A DNA stretch of 6,956 nucleotides from Cyanobacteria bacterium UBA7694 (GTDB lineage: Bacteria; Cyanobacteriota; Sericytochromatia; UBA7694). The notes beneath the pieces are model-generated. The model was not told where the DNA came from. It was given only the letters and a program-made list of their open reading frames with translations, and did not search any database. Positions 1 to 5,219 of this stretch are shown here, piece after piece. Positions within the stretch are counted from its first letter, which is position 1. Each line of letters opens with the position of its first letter. The translations under genes were made by a program, and so were the position numbers. The stretch is taken from the NCBI GenBank assembly GCA_002482705.1, contig DLGM01000106.1:1-6956 (forward strand). The letters run 5' to 3'.

Positions 1-254
1 GCGAAATTGCCGAGGAATTGGGGCTGCACATTCGCTTGACCGAAGCTCTGCCCCCGGCCATCCACGATTACGCTCCGCCCCTGATTCAACTGTGGCCTTT
101 TCGGGCGCAGATTATCGCGGGTACACTGCATCTGCGCGAACATGCCCAGGTGCAGTGGTTTTTGCCTGCGGAGCTGCCGGGCCTTGATTGGGCGGCGGCG
201 GATGTGCCGATTGTGGCGGCTTATGTGGAGCGGTTTGGAGCGGGAGCGGGATAA
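1..254 (+). CDS. Nudix hydrolase, MutT/NudG-like (C-terminal part)
   Basis: The gene enters from the left edge; the first complete codon is at position 3 and 83 residues are visible before TAA (252-254). The visible protein begins EIAEELGL, and the two leading bases (gc) fit an Arg codon. That gives REIAEELGL, the second half of the Nudix box (REUxEExGU), whose Glu residues bind the catalytic metal. Downstream, LREHAQVQWF and LPGLDWAAADVPIV match the C-terminal EH..vqW and LdWapAD.piv segments of MutT/NudG-type enzymes. These hydrolyse oxidised or non-canonical nucleoside triphosphates to monophosphate and pyrophosphate in the cytoplasm. The N-terminus and the first half of the Nudix box are outside the window, so the exact substrate class cannot be decided. 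No hairpin terminator is evident after the stop. Confidence 0.85.
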   Translation, partial: EIAEELGLHIRLTEALPPAIHDYAPPLIQLWPFRAQIIAGTLHLREHAQVQWFLPAELPGLDWAAADVPIVAAYVERFGAGAG

Positions 255-270
255 TAGCACTGTTTCATCA

Positions 271-398
271 TTGAACGGTTCTTCTAGCCACTTCATTCTA
301 GGCGTTTTCAAACCTGTATGCAGCTTTTACACTTCATGTGGCGCATCCTATCCCTTTTCCCACTGCGTCGGCCTATACTAGAAGTATCAACCGTTCAA
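271..398. repeat. 128-bp element bounded by an inverted repeat
   Basis: TTGAACGGTT (271-280) is perfectly complementary to AACCGTTCAA (389-398). Just inside, CTTCTAG (281-287) pairs with CTAGAAG (378-384), with four extra bases (385-388) on the right arm, giving 17 paired positions. TAGGC (299-303) and GCCTA (371-375) extend the symmetry loosely. The interior carries no credible ORF. It could be a small non-autonomous transposon-like element, a structured leader, or a pair of operators for one regulator. No clear target-site duplication flanks it. Confidence 0.5.
374..379 (+). promoter_or_regulatory. possible -10 box for marC
   Basis: TATACT matches the sigma-70 -10 consensus at five of six positions. 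It would start transcription near 386 and leave a leader of about 47 bases before the ATG at 433. No good -35 hexamer lies 16-18 bases upstream, so an activator or another sigma factor would be needed. The box overlaps the right arm of the 271-398 dyad. Confidence 0.3.
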
Positions 399-402
399 AC
401 GC

Positions 403-416
403 AGGGGTATACCCCT
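403..416. promoter_or_regulatory. perfect 14-bp palindrome, candidate operator
   Basis: AGGGGTATACCCCT is a perfect palindrome ending 16 bases before the marC start codon and lying downstream of the candidate -10 box, where a repressor would act. The half-sites GGGGTAT/ATACCCC resemble those bound by CsoR-type metal sensors. Here they overlap in the reverse order to the usual ATACCCC..GGGGTAT arrangement, so the regulator is not assigned. Confidence 0.35.
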
Positions 417-432
417 CAGAAACAGTGAGAAT

Positions 433-1068
433 ATGTTAGAAGTTCCGCAATATGCCAAGCTTTTTATTGGTTTGCTTTCGATTGTCAATCCCATGGGGGC
501 ATTACCGATTTTTCTGAGTATGACTCAAGCCCACACTCCCCGTGAACGCAACAAAGTGGGTCTCATTGCCTCTTTTTCGGTCGCTGTCATTTTAGCGGCC
601 GCCGTCTTTATTGGTGAGCCGCTGCTCAATGCCTTTGGCATCGGCATTCCCTCTTTTCGCGTTGCCGGTGGCATCCTGATTCTGCTCATGGCGCTTTCTA
701 TGCTCAATGACACCACCAATCGCGCTAAAAAAATTGAGCAAGAACAACAGGACGCGCAAGAACAGGATTCGCTGGCGATTGTGCCCCTATCAATGCCGCT
801 CTTGGCCGGGCCTGGGGCCATCAGTACCGTGATCGTCTTTGCCCAACAGGACAAAGCTCCCAGCCACTATCTGGCCATGGTGGCCGCGATTGCCTTGGTC
901 GGGGGCGTGGTGTTTATTGCCCTGCGCCTTGCGCCTCTATTGGCGCGAATTTTAGGGCCGGTCGGCTTGCGGGTATTGACCCGGATTATGGGGCTATTCT
1001 TAGCCGCCATTGGGATCGAATTTATGGCCAATGGTCTGGGCGTTTTGTTCCCCGGTTTAAAATCGTAG
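433..1068 (+). CDS. MarC family integral membrane protein
   Basis: A 211-residue hydrophobic protein, the normal length for the MarC/YchE/YhgN (UPF0056) family. Helices are predicted by eye at about residues 8-28, 43-65, 74-92, 117-137, 146-168 and 182-205. The two family signatures are present: SIVNPMGALPIF near residue 16, and PLLAGPGAIST at 122-132 at the start of the second half, reflecting the internal duplication. A charged, Gln/Glu-rich loop (about 97-112) joins the halves. The protein should sit in the inner membrane. The family is transporter-like, but its substrate is not established, and the old link to multiple antibiotic resistance in E. coli is considered doubtful. The ATG start is followed directly by the conserved N-terminus; the ribosome site before it is weak (GTGAGA). 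A hairpin follows the stop and the lipocalin gene lies downstream on the same strand. Confidence 0.9.
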   Translation: MLEVPQYAKLFIGLLSIVNPMGALPIFLSMTQAHTPRERNKVGLIASFSVAVILAAAVFIGEPLLNAFGIGIPSFRVAGGILILLMALSMLNDTTNRAKKIEQEQQDAQEQDSLAIVPLSMPLLAGPGAISTVIVFAQQDKAPSHYLAMVAAIALVGGVVFIALRLAPLLARILGPVGLRVLTRIMGLFLAAIGIEFMANGLGVLFPGLKS

Positions 1069-1079
1069 GTGCCGATCCC

Positions 1080-1115
1080 GTCTTGGGTGGCCGTGCAAGC
1101 ACGGACACCCAAGAC
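1080..1115 (+). terminator. strong hairpin after marC, no T-tract
   Basis: Arms 1080-1095 and 1100-1115 are complementary over 16 positions with one internal G/A mismatch (1090/1105), closing a 4-base CAAG loop. It begins 12 bases after the marC stop. No run of T follows; the next bases are C/A-rich (acccacccacacc). It may act as a weak or factor-assisted terminator, or as an mRNA 3'-end stabiliser. Confidence 0.5.
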
Positions 1116-1161
1116 ACCCACCCACACCTTGTCATATGTTAAGCTCTGGGAATCATGGCCC

Positions 1162-1168
1162 AAAGGAG
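1162..1168 (+). promoter_or_regulatory. ribosome binding site of the lipocalin gene
   Basis: AAAGGAG lies 8 bases before the ATG at 1177. It selects that start over upstream in-frame codons (the frame is open from 1069), and a signal peptide begins exactly there. Confidence 0.8.
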
Positions 1169-1176
1169 ATCCCCTG

Positions 1177-1740
1177 ATGCGCTCTATCTTCACCTTGCTG
1201 TTGTGTGCTCTCGCGCTCCCGGCTTGGGCTGCCCCTCCGCTCCAGACGGTGCCCCAGGTCGATTTAAACCGCTATCTGGGTACCTGGTACGAAATTGCCA
1301 ATTACCCCACCTTTTTTCAGAGCAAAGACTGTGTGGGCACCACCGCGCAATACAGCTTGTTACCCGATGGCCATATTCGTGTGCGCAACACCTGTTATCC
1401 ACAAGGGCTCAATCAGCCTGCCAGCCGGATTGAGGGCCGCGCCTGGGTGGCTGACACAACTTCCAATGCCAAGCTCAAGGTGCAATTTTTTCCCCCCTTT
1501 GCCGGGGATTATTGGGTGATTGATCTCGATCCGGGTTACCAATGGGCGGTCGTGGGGCATCCCAGCCGCAATTTCCTGTGGATTCTGAGCCGCACACCGA
1601 TGATGTCGCCTGATATTTATCACGGAATTACGACCCGTCTGCAACAACAGGGATACGACTTAACGCGTATTGTGCGTACCCCCAGTTTAGGGGCGAGCCA
1701 AGCACGTGCACAATTGCCCGTAAATAGCGTGAAAGAGTGA
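1177..1740 (+). CDS. Blc-like lipocalin, exported
   Basis: A 187-residue protein of the bacterial lipocalin (Blc) family, which binds fatty acids and lysophospholipids in the cell envelope. The first strand carries the lipocalin GxW motif as GTWYEIA (residues 35-41). It is followed by FFQSKDC, YSLLPDGHIRVRNTC (59-73) and the C-terminal signature GHPSRNFLWILSRTP (127-141), all typical of Blc. Residues 1-18 form a Sec signal peptide, with likely cleavage at AWA|AP. Cys10 lies inside the hydrophobic core and does not form a lipobox, so this copy is probably soluble in the periplasm, whereas E. coli Blc is an outer-membrane lipoprotein. Cys52 and Cys73 could form a disulfide. The start is fixed by a good Shine-Dalgarno. 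A 47-base gap separates it from the next gene. Confidence 0.92.
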   Translation: MRSIFTLLLCALALPAWAAPPLQTVPQVDLNRYLGTWYEIANYPTFFQSKDCVGTTAQYSLLPDGHIRVRNTCYPQGLNQPASRIEGRAWVADTTSNAKLKVQFFPPFAGDYWVIDLDPGYQWAVVGHPSRNFLWILSRTPMMSPDIYHGITTRLQQQGYDLTRIVRTPSLGASQARAQLPVNSVKE

Positions 1741-1772
1741 CGCAGTACGCGTATGCCCCTTAGAGCTGCTTC

Positions 1773-1781
1773 TGGTATGAT
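1773..1781 (+). promoter_or_regulatory. extended -10 promoter directly before the Vps62-like gene
   Basis: TGGTATGAT matches the extended -10 form TGnTATAAT at all but one position. It ends 6 bases before the ATG at 1788, so transcription would start at or next to the start codon and give a leaderless or nearly leaderless mRNA. There is no convincing -35. The same nine bases occur on the minus strand before the 132-residue gene. Confidence 0.4.
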
Positions 1782-1787
1782 AAAGGC

Positions 1788-3098
1788 ATGCGCCTATCTC
1801 TTTTGAGCCTCCTTTTGTTGGTGGCTTGTAACACCACCAGTCCGACCACACCCCGCCGTCCGGCGGGGGATTCGGCCGGGGATGCTGCGGCTGAGCAATT
1901 TATTAAGGATGCGCTGGCGGTCATTGAAGCCTTTAACAATGGTTCCTTGATTCCTGAGCAGGAAGCCCTGCCCGACGGGGAAACCGAGCCCGCCCCCCGT
2001 CCGAGTGCCCGCCCAACGCCCCGCCCTGGAGCCAGTGCCGCCCCCAATCCTGAACCCACATCTCCCCCACGGGTGTGTCTCGATCCGAGCCTTTCCGTGG
2101 CCGATGATGCCGACCGCGATGGCCTGCATGATGGCTGTGAGCAAGACTTGGCGGAGCGGTTTGCCCCGGTTATTTATCACTCCAGCTCGGAAGACCGCTG
2201 GCCAGTCAATGTCGATTGGTATCTTTCCCGTTCCGCTTTGGCGATTGCCGACCCGCGCTGTGACAAAAATCGGCGTGAACGTTTGGTCCCGCAACCGACC
2301 CAGGCCCAATTGGTTGCCGCCCAAGAGCCTGCCTGCGGCGAAGACGAGGGCACGCTGTTAAAAAGTGCCGGGACCCGCAGCCGCAACAAAGAACAGACCT
2401 TTTATCTCGAAGATGTGCCGAGTGCGCTGCGCAATGGCAGTACGACTCCTAGCGACTGGCGTACGTATGTGCAGGCTTATCCCAATGAAATTGGGGGTGT
2501 CACCCTGCAATATTGGCGTTTATACGCCTATCACCGCGACGATTTACTCAATAATTATGGCGGTGAGTGGGTCGGTTTTCATGTGGTCCTCAACCATCAT
2601 GAACAGCCCCAGCAACTGATTCTGCTCAATGATAAATTTGAACCCCAGCCTTGGGAGCAGGTGCAACTGGAAGATGAGCGCCCGGTGCTGTTTGTCAAAC
2701 CGGGCAGCCATAACCTTCAGCTCAAACCCGATAAAATTGGGGCCAAAGGCTGCGGCTCTTTCCTCGGCTTGGGATGCAATCTCGATGTGGCCAAACCCGC
2801 CACCCATGTGCGCCAAGAAACCCACACTGATGGAGCGATACGGTGGTTTGACGGCCAAGAAAGCCCCAGCGCCGGGCTGATACAAGTGGGCCGCAAAGAG
2901 CATCCCCTCAATGGACAAGACTTTATTGCCTACAGTGGCCTGTGGGGAAGCTTGGGGCGCTTATACAATACCTCTGGCTTTTGGGGGCCTGCTTTTCACC
3001 ATGTGGCGCGTCGCCCCGACGGCGGCATTACCGCCTGGGGCGCAGGCTGGCGTGGAATTCCCCAATCCGAATTATTCCCCTGGGCCGAGAGCCCTTAA
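1788..3098 (+). CDS. Vps62-like lipoprotein
   Basis: A 436-residue predicted lipoprotein. Residues 1-14 form a signal peptide ending in the lipobox LVAC (Cys14). A Pro/Arg/Ala-rich linker runs from about 65 to 95. DADRDGLHD (107-115) is an Asp-rich loop of the thrombospondin-type-3/EF-hand kind, a probable calcium site. The following LAERFAPVIYHSSSEDRWPV (121-140), with NVDWYL, matches the opening of Vps62-like (DUF946-type) domains. Later GGEWVGFHVVLN (258-269), VKPGSHN (303-309) and YSGLWGSLGRLYNTSGFWGP (382-401) match the usual order of GDWE-like, GSHA-like and yxGxWG...gP blocks. The biochemical role of bacterial Vps62-like proteins is not known to me. Besides Cys14 there are six cysteines (97, 117, 158, 183, 322, 330), which could form disulfides after export. 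Only AAAGG touches the ATG. It is terminated by the hairpin at 3108-3143. Confidence 0.72.
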   Translation: MRLSLLSLLLLVACNTTSPTTPRRPAGDSAGDAAAEQFIKDALAVIEAFNNGSLIPEQEALPDGETEPAPRPSARPTPRPGASAAPNPEPTSPPRVCLDPSLSVADDADRDGLHDGCEQDLAERFAPVIYHSSSEDRWPVNVDWYLSRSALAIADPRCDKNRRERLVPQPTQAQLVAAQEPACGEDEGTLLKSAGTRSRNKEQTFYLEDVPSALRNGSTTPSDWRTYVQAYPNEIGGVTLQYWRLYAYHRDDLLNNYGGEWVGFHVVLNHHEQPQQLILLNDKFEPQPWEQVQLEDERPVLFVKPGSHNLQLKPDKIGAKGCGSFLGLGCNLDVAKPATHVRQETHTDGAIRWFDGQESPSAGLIQVGRKEHPLNGQDFIAYSGLWGSLGRLYNTSGFWGPAFHHVARRPDGGITAWGAGWRGIPQSELFPWAESP

Positions 3099-3107
3099 GC
3101 CCGACAA

Positions 3108-3143
3108 AAATCCCTCCTGGTAACTCAGTACCAGGAGGGATTT
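3108..3143. terminator. bidirectional rho-independent terminator
   Basis: Arms 3108-3122 and 3129-3143 are perfectly complementary over 15 bp and enclose a 6-base loop. The plus strand ends in TTTGTTATCC, and the minus strand leaves the stem with TTTTTG. It lies 10 bases after the plus-strand stop at 3098 and 20 bases beyond the end of the minus-strand gene at 3164, so it can serve both convergent genes. Confidence 0.9.
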
Positions 3144-3163
3144 GTTATCCGTTGTTGAGGGGT

Positions 3164-3562
3164 TTAAATGCCCGAACGGCTGCGCATTTTTGCGTTCATG
3201 GCGTATTTGTTATAGGCCAGCGTCATAATGGCCGGAAAGGTTGCGCGGACAATGCCTTCCTGCAAGACGTTGAAGGTGTCGGTGATGATCTGGGTGTCCA
3301 CTTCAAAGGCCTGTTGGATGCGGCTGTATTCCTTGAGGAATTGGACAATTTTGATTTCATGCAGGTTGCCGTCTTGATCGACGGTGGTGATGAAGTTGCT
3401 GCCCAAGAGCTGATGCTTTTCTGGAGCCCAATACTGAGCTTCTTGCAGCTTATTGTCGCGGCGGCGGGGTTGCTTGATGGTAAAAATCATCGGAGCAAAA
3501 TTGAGCATGGCCTGGGTTTTCATACGAAAATCAATGGATTCAACCACAAAATTCTGACTCAT
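3164..3562 (-). CDS. hypothetical protein, 132 residues
   Basis: I do not recognise this protein. It starts MSQNFVVESIDFRMK, with a GGGAG Shine-Dalgarno (3574-3570) 7 bases before the ATG, supporting translation. There is no signal peptide or membrane helix, so it should be cytoplasmic. The sequence is mixed alpha/beta: an N-terminal part with likely strands (FVVESIDF, MIFTIKQP), a QPRRRDNK basic patch at about 31-38, a DQDGNLHEIKIVQFLKEYSRI segment (about 63-83), a helical stretch, and a basic C-terminus (KMRSRSGI). It lies 55 bases downstream of the amidase gene on the same strand. A candidate promoter in the gap suggests it can also be transcribed alone. It ends before a strong terminator. 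No function is inferred. Confidence 0.75.
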   Translation of the reverse strand: MSQNFVVESIDFRMKTQAMLNFAPMIFTIKQPRRRDNKLQEAQYWAPEKHQLLGSNFITTVDQDGNLHEIKIVQFLKEYSRIQQAFEVDTQIITDTFNVLQEGIVRATFPAIMTLAYNKYAMNAKMRSRSGI

Positions 3563-3592
3563 TTTAAAGCTCCCGTTGCTGGATTCATGGGT

Positions 3593-3601
3593 ATCATACC
3601 A
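3593..3601 (-). promoter_or_regulatory. extended -10 promoter before the 132-residue gene
   Basis: Read on the minus strand, 3601-3593 is TGGTATGAT, a near-perfect extended -10 box. It lies 30 bases before the ATG at 3562, leaving room for a short leader with the GGGAG site. It is embedded in an imperfect palindrome (plus strand 3586-3603: CATGGgTAT, C, ATACCATG), which could be an operator. The -35 region is poor. Confidence 0.4.
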
Positions 3602-3617
3602 TGGTTAGCCCCAGTGT

Positions 3618-4949
3618 TTAGAAGGGTTCATGGACAACTTCTGGCGCAGGAAGAGTGCCCGCAACCATCCCCATGGGCAAATAAGCCAGATCGAAGGGGT
3701 TGAGCGGTTGGCTGTCGCTGACCCAATCGCTGACGACCGAAGGGGGTTCGCTGGGGGACGCGCTTTGAGTCGGGCTGGGCTCTACGGCTGTTTGCTCCTG
3801 ATAGGGGTTGTAATAGGGATTATTGCGATACGGGTTAGTGTCCGCCGGGCCCTTGTTCAGGAGCTCCATGGCAATCACAAAAACATGAGGTTCTGTGAAG
3901 TCAATTTTGCTGTAATTGGCCTCGCGATGGCGTCCGCTGCTGCGCATGCGGTGATTGTACTCGCGGGCGACAATGCCATGGCCTGAGATATAACTGAAAA
4001 TGCGTGTGGCTTCATAATAGACCTGGGGTGACAGATCGGGGAAACGACTGGCAATTTTGTCTAGGAATAAAAACTGGGGATGAATGCCCCCCCGTTGATT
4101 GACGTCCATGTCGGCAAGGTGGTCGCGCAGGTAGCGATACAGGGCCTGCATACCTTCCCAGTGTTCCGAGTCGCGCAGGGCGTAAAACTGATCGGCAACG
4201 CCCCGTTCGGTCAGCACCAACTGTAAAAATTGGTCAAGTTTTGCGCGCTGTTGGGGGTTATAATAAAAGTCGCGAAAATTGGGGCTTTCAATTTCAATGC
4301 CTAAGGCACCCCGTCCGTCGTATTTATTGTCGTCGTGTTGGTCGTCGGTGGGATAAGCAGTCACACGGGGGATATCGCCCCAACTTTTAATATCTCCACG
4401 GGTGAGTTTGACCAGATGGGCTTCGCGTTCGCCCTGTAAATTGACCAAACTGCCCGTCAGGAAATAGTTCGAGACGTTTTTATAGCGGTTGGGGCGCTCA
4501 ACGACACGGCCCCGGTTGCCGCGCCGTAAAAAGGCGGACAGGGTGTAGAGGGGGATATGGGTGTGTTTATTGGCGGTCCAATGGAGGACTACATGAGCCG
4601 GGGGCTTGTGCTGACCGAGAAAAAAGCGTTCGCGGAAGGGGTAATGAAAGTTGGCGACAAAATATTCAAAGTCTTTGGCGGAAAATACTGGGTGCTTGTT
4701 ATTGACCTGCCGCAGAATCGGCAAGACCTGTTCGAGATTAACAATGCCCACTTCCTGTTCTGCGGCGGAGACTTCCACATGGCGGGAGCGAATGACTTGG
4801 GCGGGCTCTTTCTGACGCTGAATGCTGCTGAGCAATAAGGGGTCCGGGTGTTCTTCGTGAGCAGCTACAGGAACAGCCTGTAAGCTTGTGATAAAAGCGA
4901 GTATCGCCACACTGGCACGCAAACACACCGCAGAAAACGTCATGGTCAT
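3618..4949 (-). CDS. secreted N-acetylmuramoyl-L-alanine amidase-like protein (Amidase_2 fold)
   Basis: A 443-residue protein with a Sec signal peptide (residues 1-30; likely cleavage after PVAA, before HEEHP). The core resembles zinc amidases of the Amidase_2/PGRP fold, which cleave the MurNAc-L-Ala bond of peptidoglycan. HVVLHWTA (119-126) supplies the first zinc His (123). NVSNYFLTG (158-166) corresponds to the vSaHflI strand, with Asn in place of the usual His. GALGIEIE (214-221) is the conserved iGIEi strand. SGHGIVAREYN (322-332) supplies the second His (324). SKID (347-350) corresponds to the RKxDPG motif with catalytic Lys and zinc Asp. About 100 residues between GIEIE and GHG exceed the usual spacing and are helix-rich. 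The C-terminus (about 371-443) is Asn/Pro/Tyr- then Pro/Ser-rich. AGGAG (4958-4954) is 4 bases from the ATG at 4949 and 10 from the in-frame ATG at 4943; either may start. Catalysis itself is unproven. Confidence 0.78.
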   Translation of the reverse strand: MTMTFSAVCLRASVAILAFITSLQAVPVAAHEEHPDPLLLSSIQRQKEPAQVIRSRHVEVSAAEQEVGIVNLEQVLPILRQVNNKHPVFSAKDFEYFVANFHYPFRERFFLGQHKPPAHVVLHWTANKHTHIPLYTLSAFLRRGNRGRVVERPNRYKNVSNYFLTGSLVNLQGEREAHLVKLTRGDIKSWGDIPRVTAYPTDDQHDDNKYDGRGALGIEIESPNFRDFYYNPQQRAKLDQFLQLVLTERGVADQFYALRDSEHWEGMQALYRYLRDHLADMDVNQRGGIHPQFLFLDKIASRFPDLSPQVYYEATRIFSYISGHGIVAREYNHRMRSSGRHREANYSKIDFTEPHVFVIAMELLNKGPADTNPYRNNPYYNPYQEQTAVEPSPTQSASPSEPPSVVSDWVSDSQPLNPFDLAYLPMGMVAGTLPAPEVVHEPF

Positions 4950-5004
4950 CGATCTCCTGAGACTTCAAACTGGACAGGGAGTTTAAGTTTAGTTAAATAA
5001 CCCT

Positions 5005-5031
5005 ATCTTAAAGTTACAATATCTTTGTCAA
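5005..5031 (-). promoter_or_regulatory. possible sigma-70 promoter for the amidase gene
   Basis: On the minus strand a perfect -35 TTGACA (5031-5026) is followed after 15 bases by TAAGAT (5010-5005), a four-of-six match to the -10 box. The spacer is shorter than the preferred 17. The leader would be about 50 bases to the ATG at 4949. Confidence 0.35.
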
Positions 5032-5209
5032 AAATGGGAATGCAATGGCTCTACTGTCGGTGTTTTAACCCTTAAATTTAATCTTTTAGACTTTAAATTA
5101 GCCAATGATTAACCTTACCTTCATTTTTTTAGACAGAAGATGAATGCGTGTCGCTGGATTTTTTCCCCGTTGGGGTGGCACAATGAACACAATGTTGATT
5201 CCGCGTTGT

Positions 5210-5214
5210 GGAGG
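5210..5214 (+). promoter_or_regulatory. ribosome binding site selecting the GTG start at 5220
   Basis: GGAGG lies 5 bases before GTG at 5220. An in-frame GTG at 5208 overlaps this site and has no site of its own, so 5220 is the better start. It also gives a compact lipoprotein signal peptide. Confidence 0.75.
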
Positions 5215-5219
5215 ATTTG

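Larger units (their letters stand above)
4950..5219. other. AT-rich divergent intergenic region
   Basis: These 270 bases separate the divergently transcribed amidase and regulatory-domain lipoprotein genes and must hold both promoters. The stretch is clearly more AT-rich than its surroundings. It contains repeated TTTAA-type words: TTTAACC (5064-5070), CTTAAAT (5071-5077), TTTAATC (5077-5083), CTTTAAAT (5091-5098) and ATTAACC (5108-5114). The perfect palindrome TTAAATTTAA lies at 5072-5081. No coding frame in it is credible. I see no convincing plus-strand promoter. Confidence 0.6.

Noticed and set aside
142..381. 79-codon plus-strand open frame spanning the end of the Nudix gene and the spacer
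   Set aside because: It is out of frame with the conserved Nudix sequence, has an Arg/Cys/Trp-rich composition typical of a shadow frame, and has no ribosome site.
1069..1176. Upstream extension of the lipocalin gene to 1069
   Set aside because: It would place 36 residues before a complete signal peptide and translate the 1080-1115 hairpin. The Shine-Dalgarno at 1162-1168 points to 1177.
1746..1753. TACGCGTA palindrome before the Vps62-like gene
   Set aside because: An isolated 8-bp palindrome is expected by chance in a window of this size and nothing else supports it.
1794..2324. 176-codon minus-strand open frame
   Set aside because: It is wholly antisense to the Vps62-like gene and is Gly/Arg-rich as expected for a shadow of Pro/Ala-rich GC codons. 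It has no ribosome site or domain.
2942..3703. 253-codon plus-strand open frame
   Set aside because: It overlaps the end of the Vps62-like gene, reads through the 3108-3143 terminator hairpin and runs antisense to two better-supported genes. It has no recognisable domain.
5208..5219. GTG start at 5208 for the regulatory-domain lipoprotein
   Set aside because: It overlaps the GGAGG site that serves GTG 5220, and it puts two acidic residues ahead of the signal peptide.
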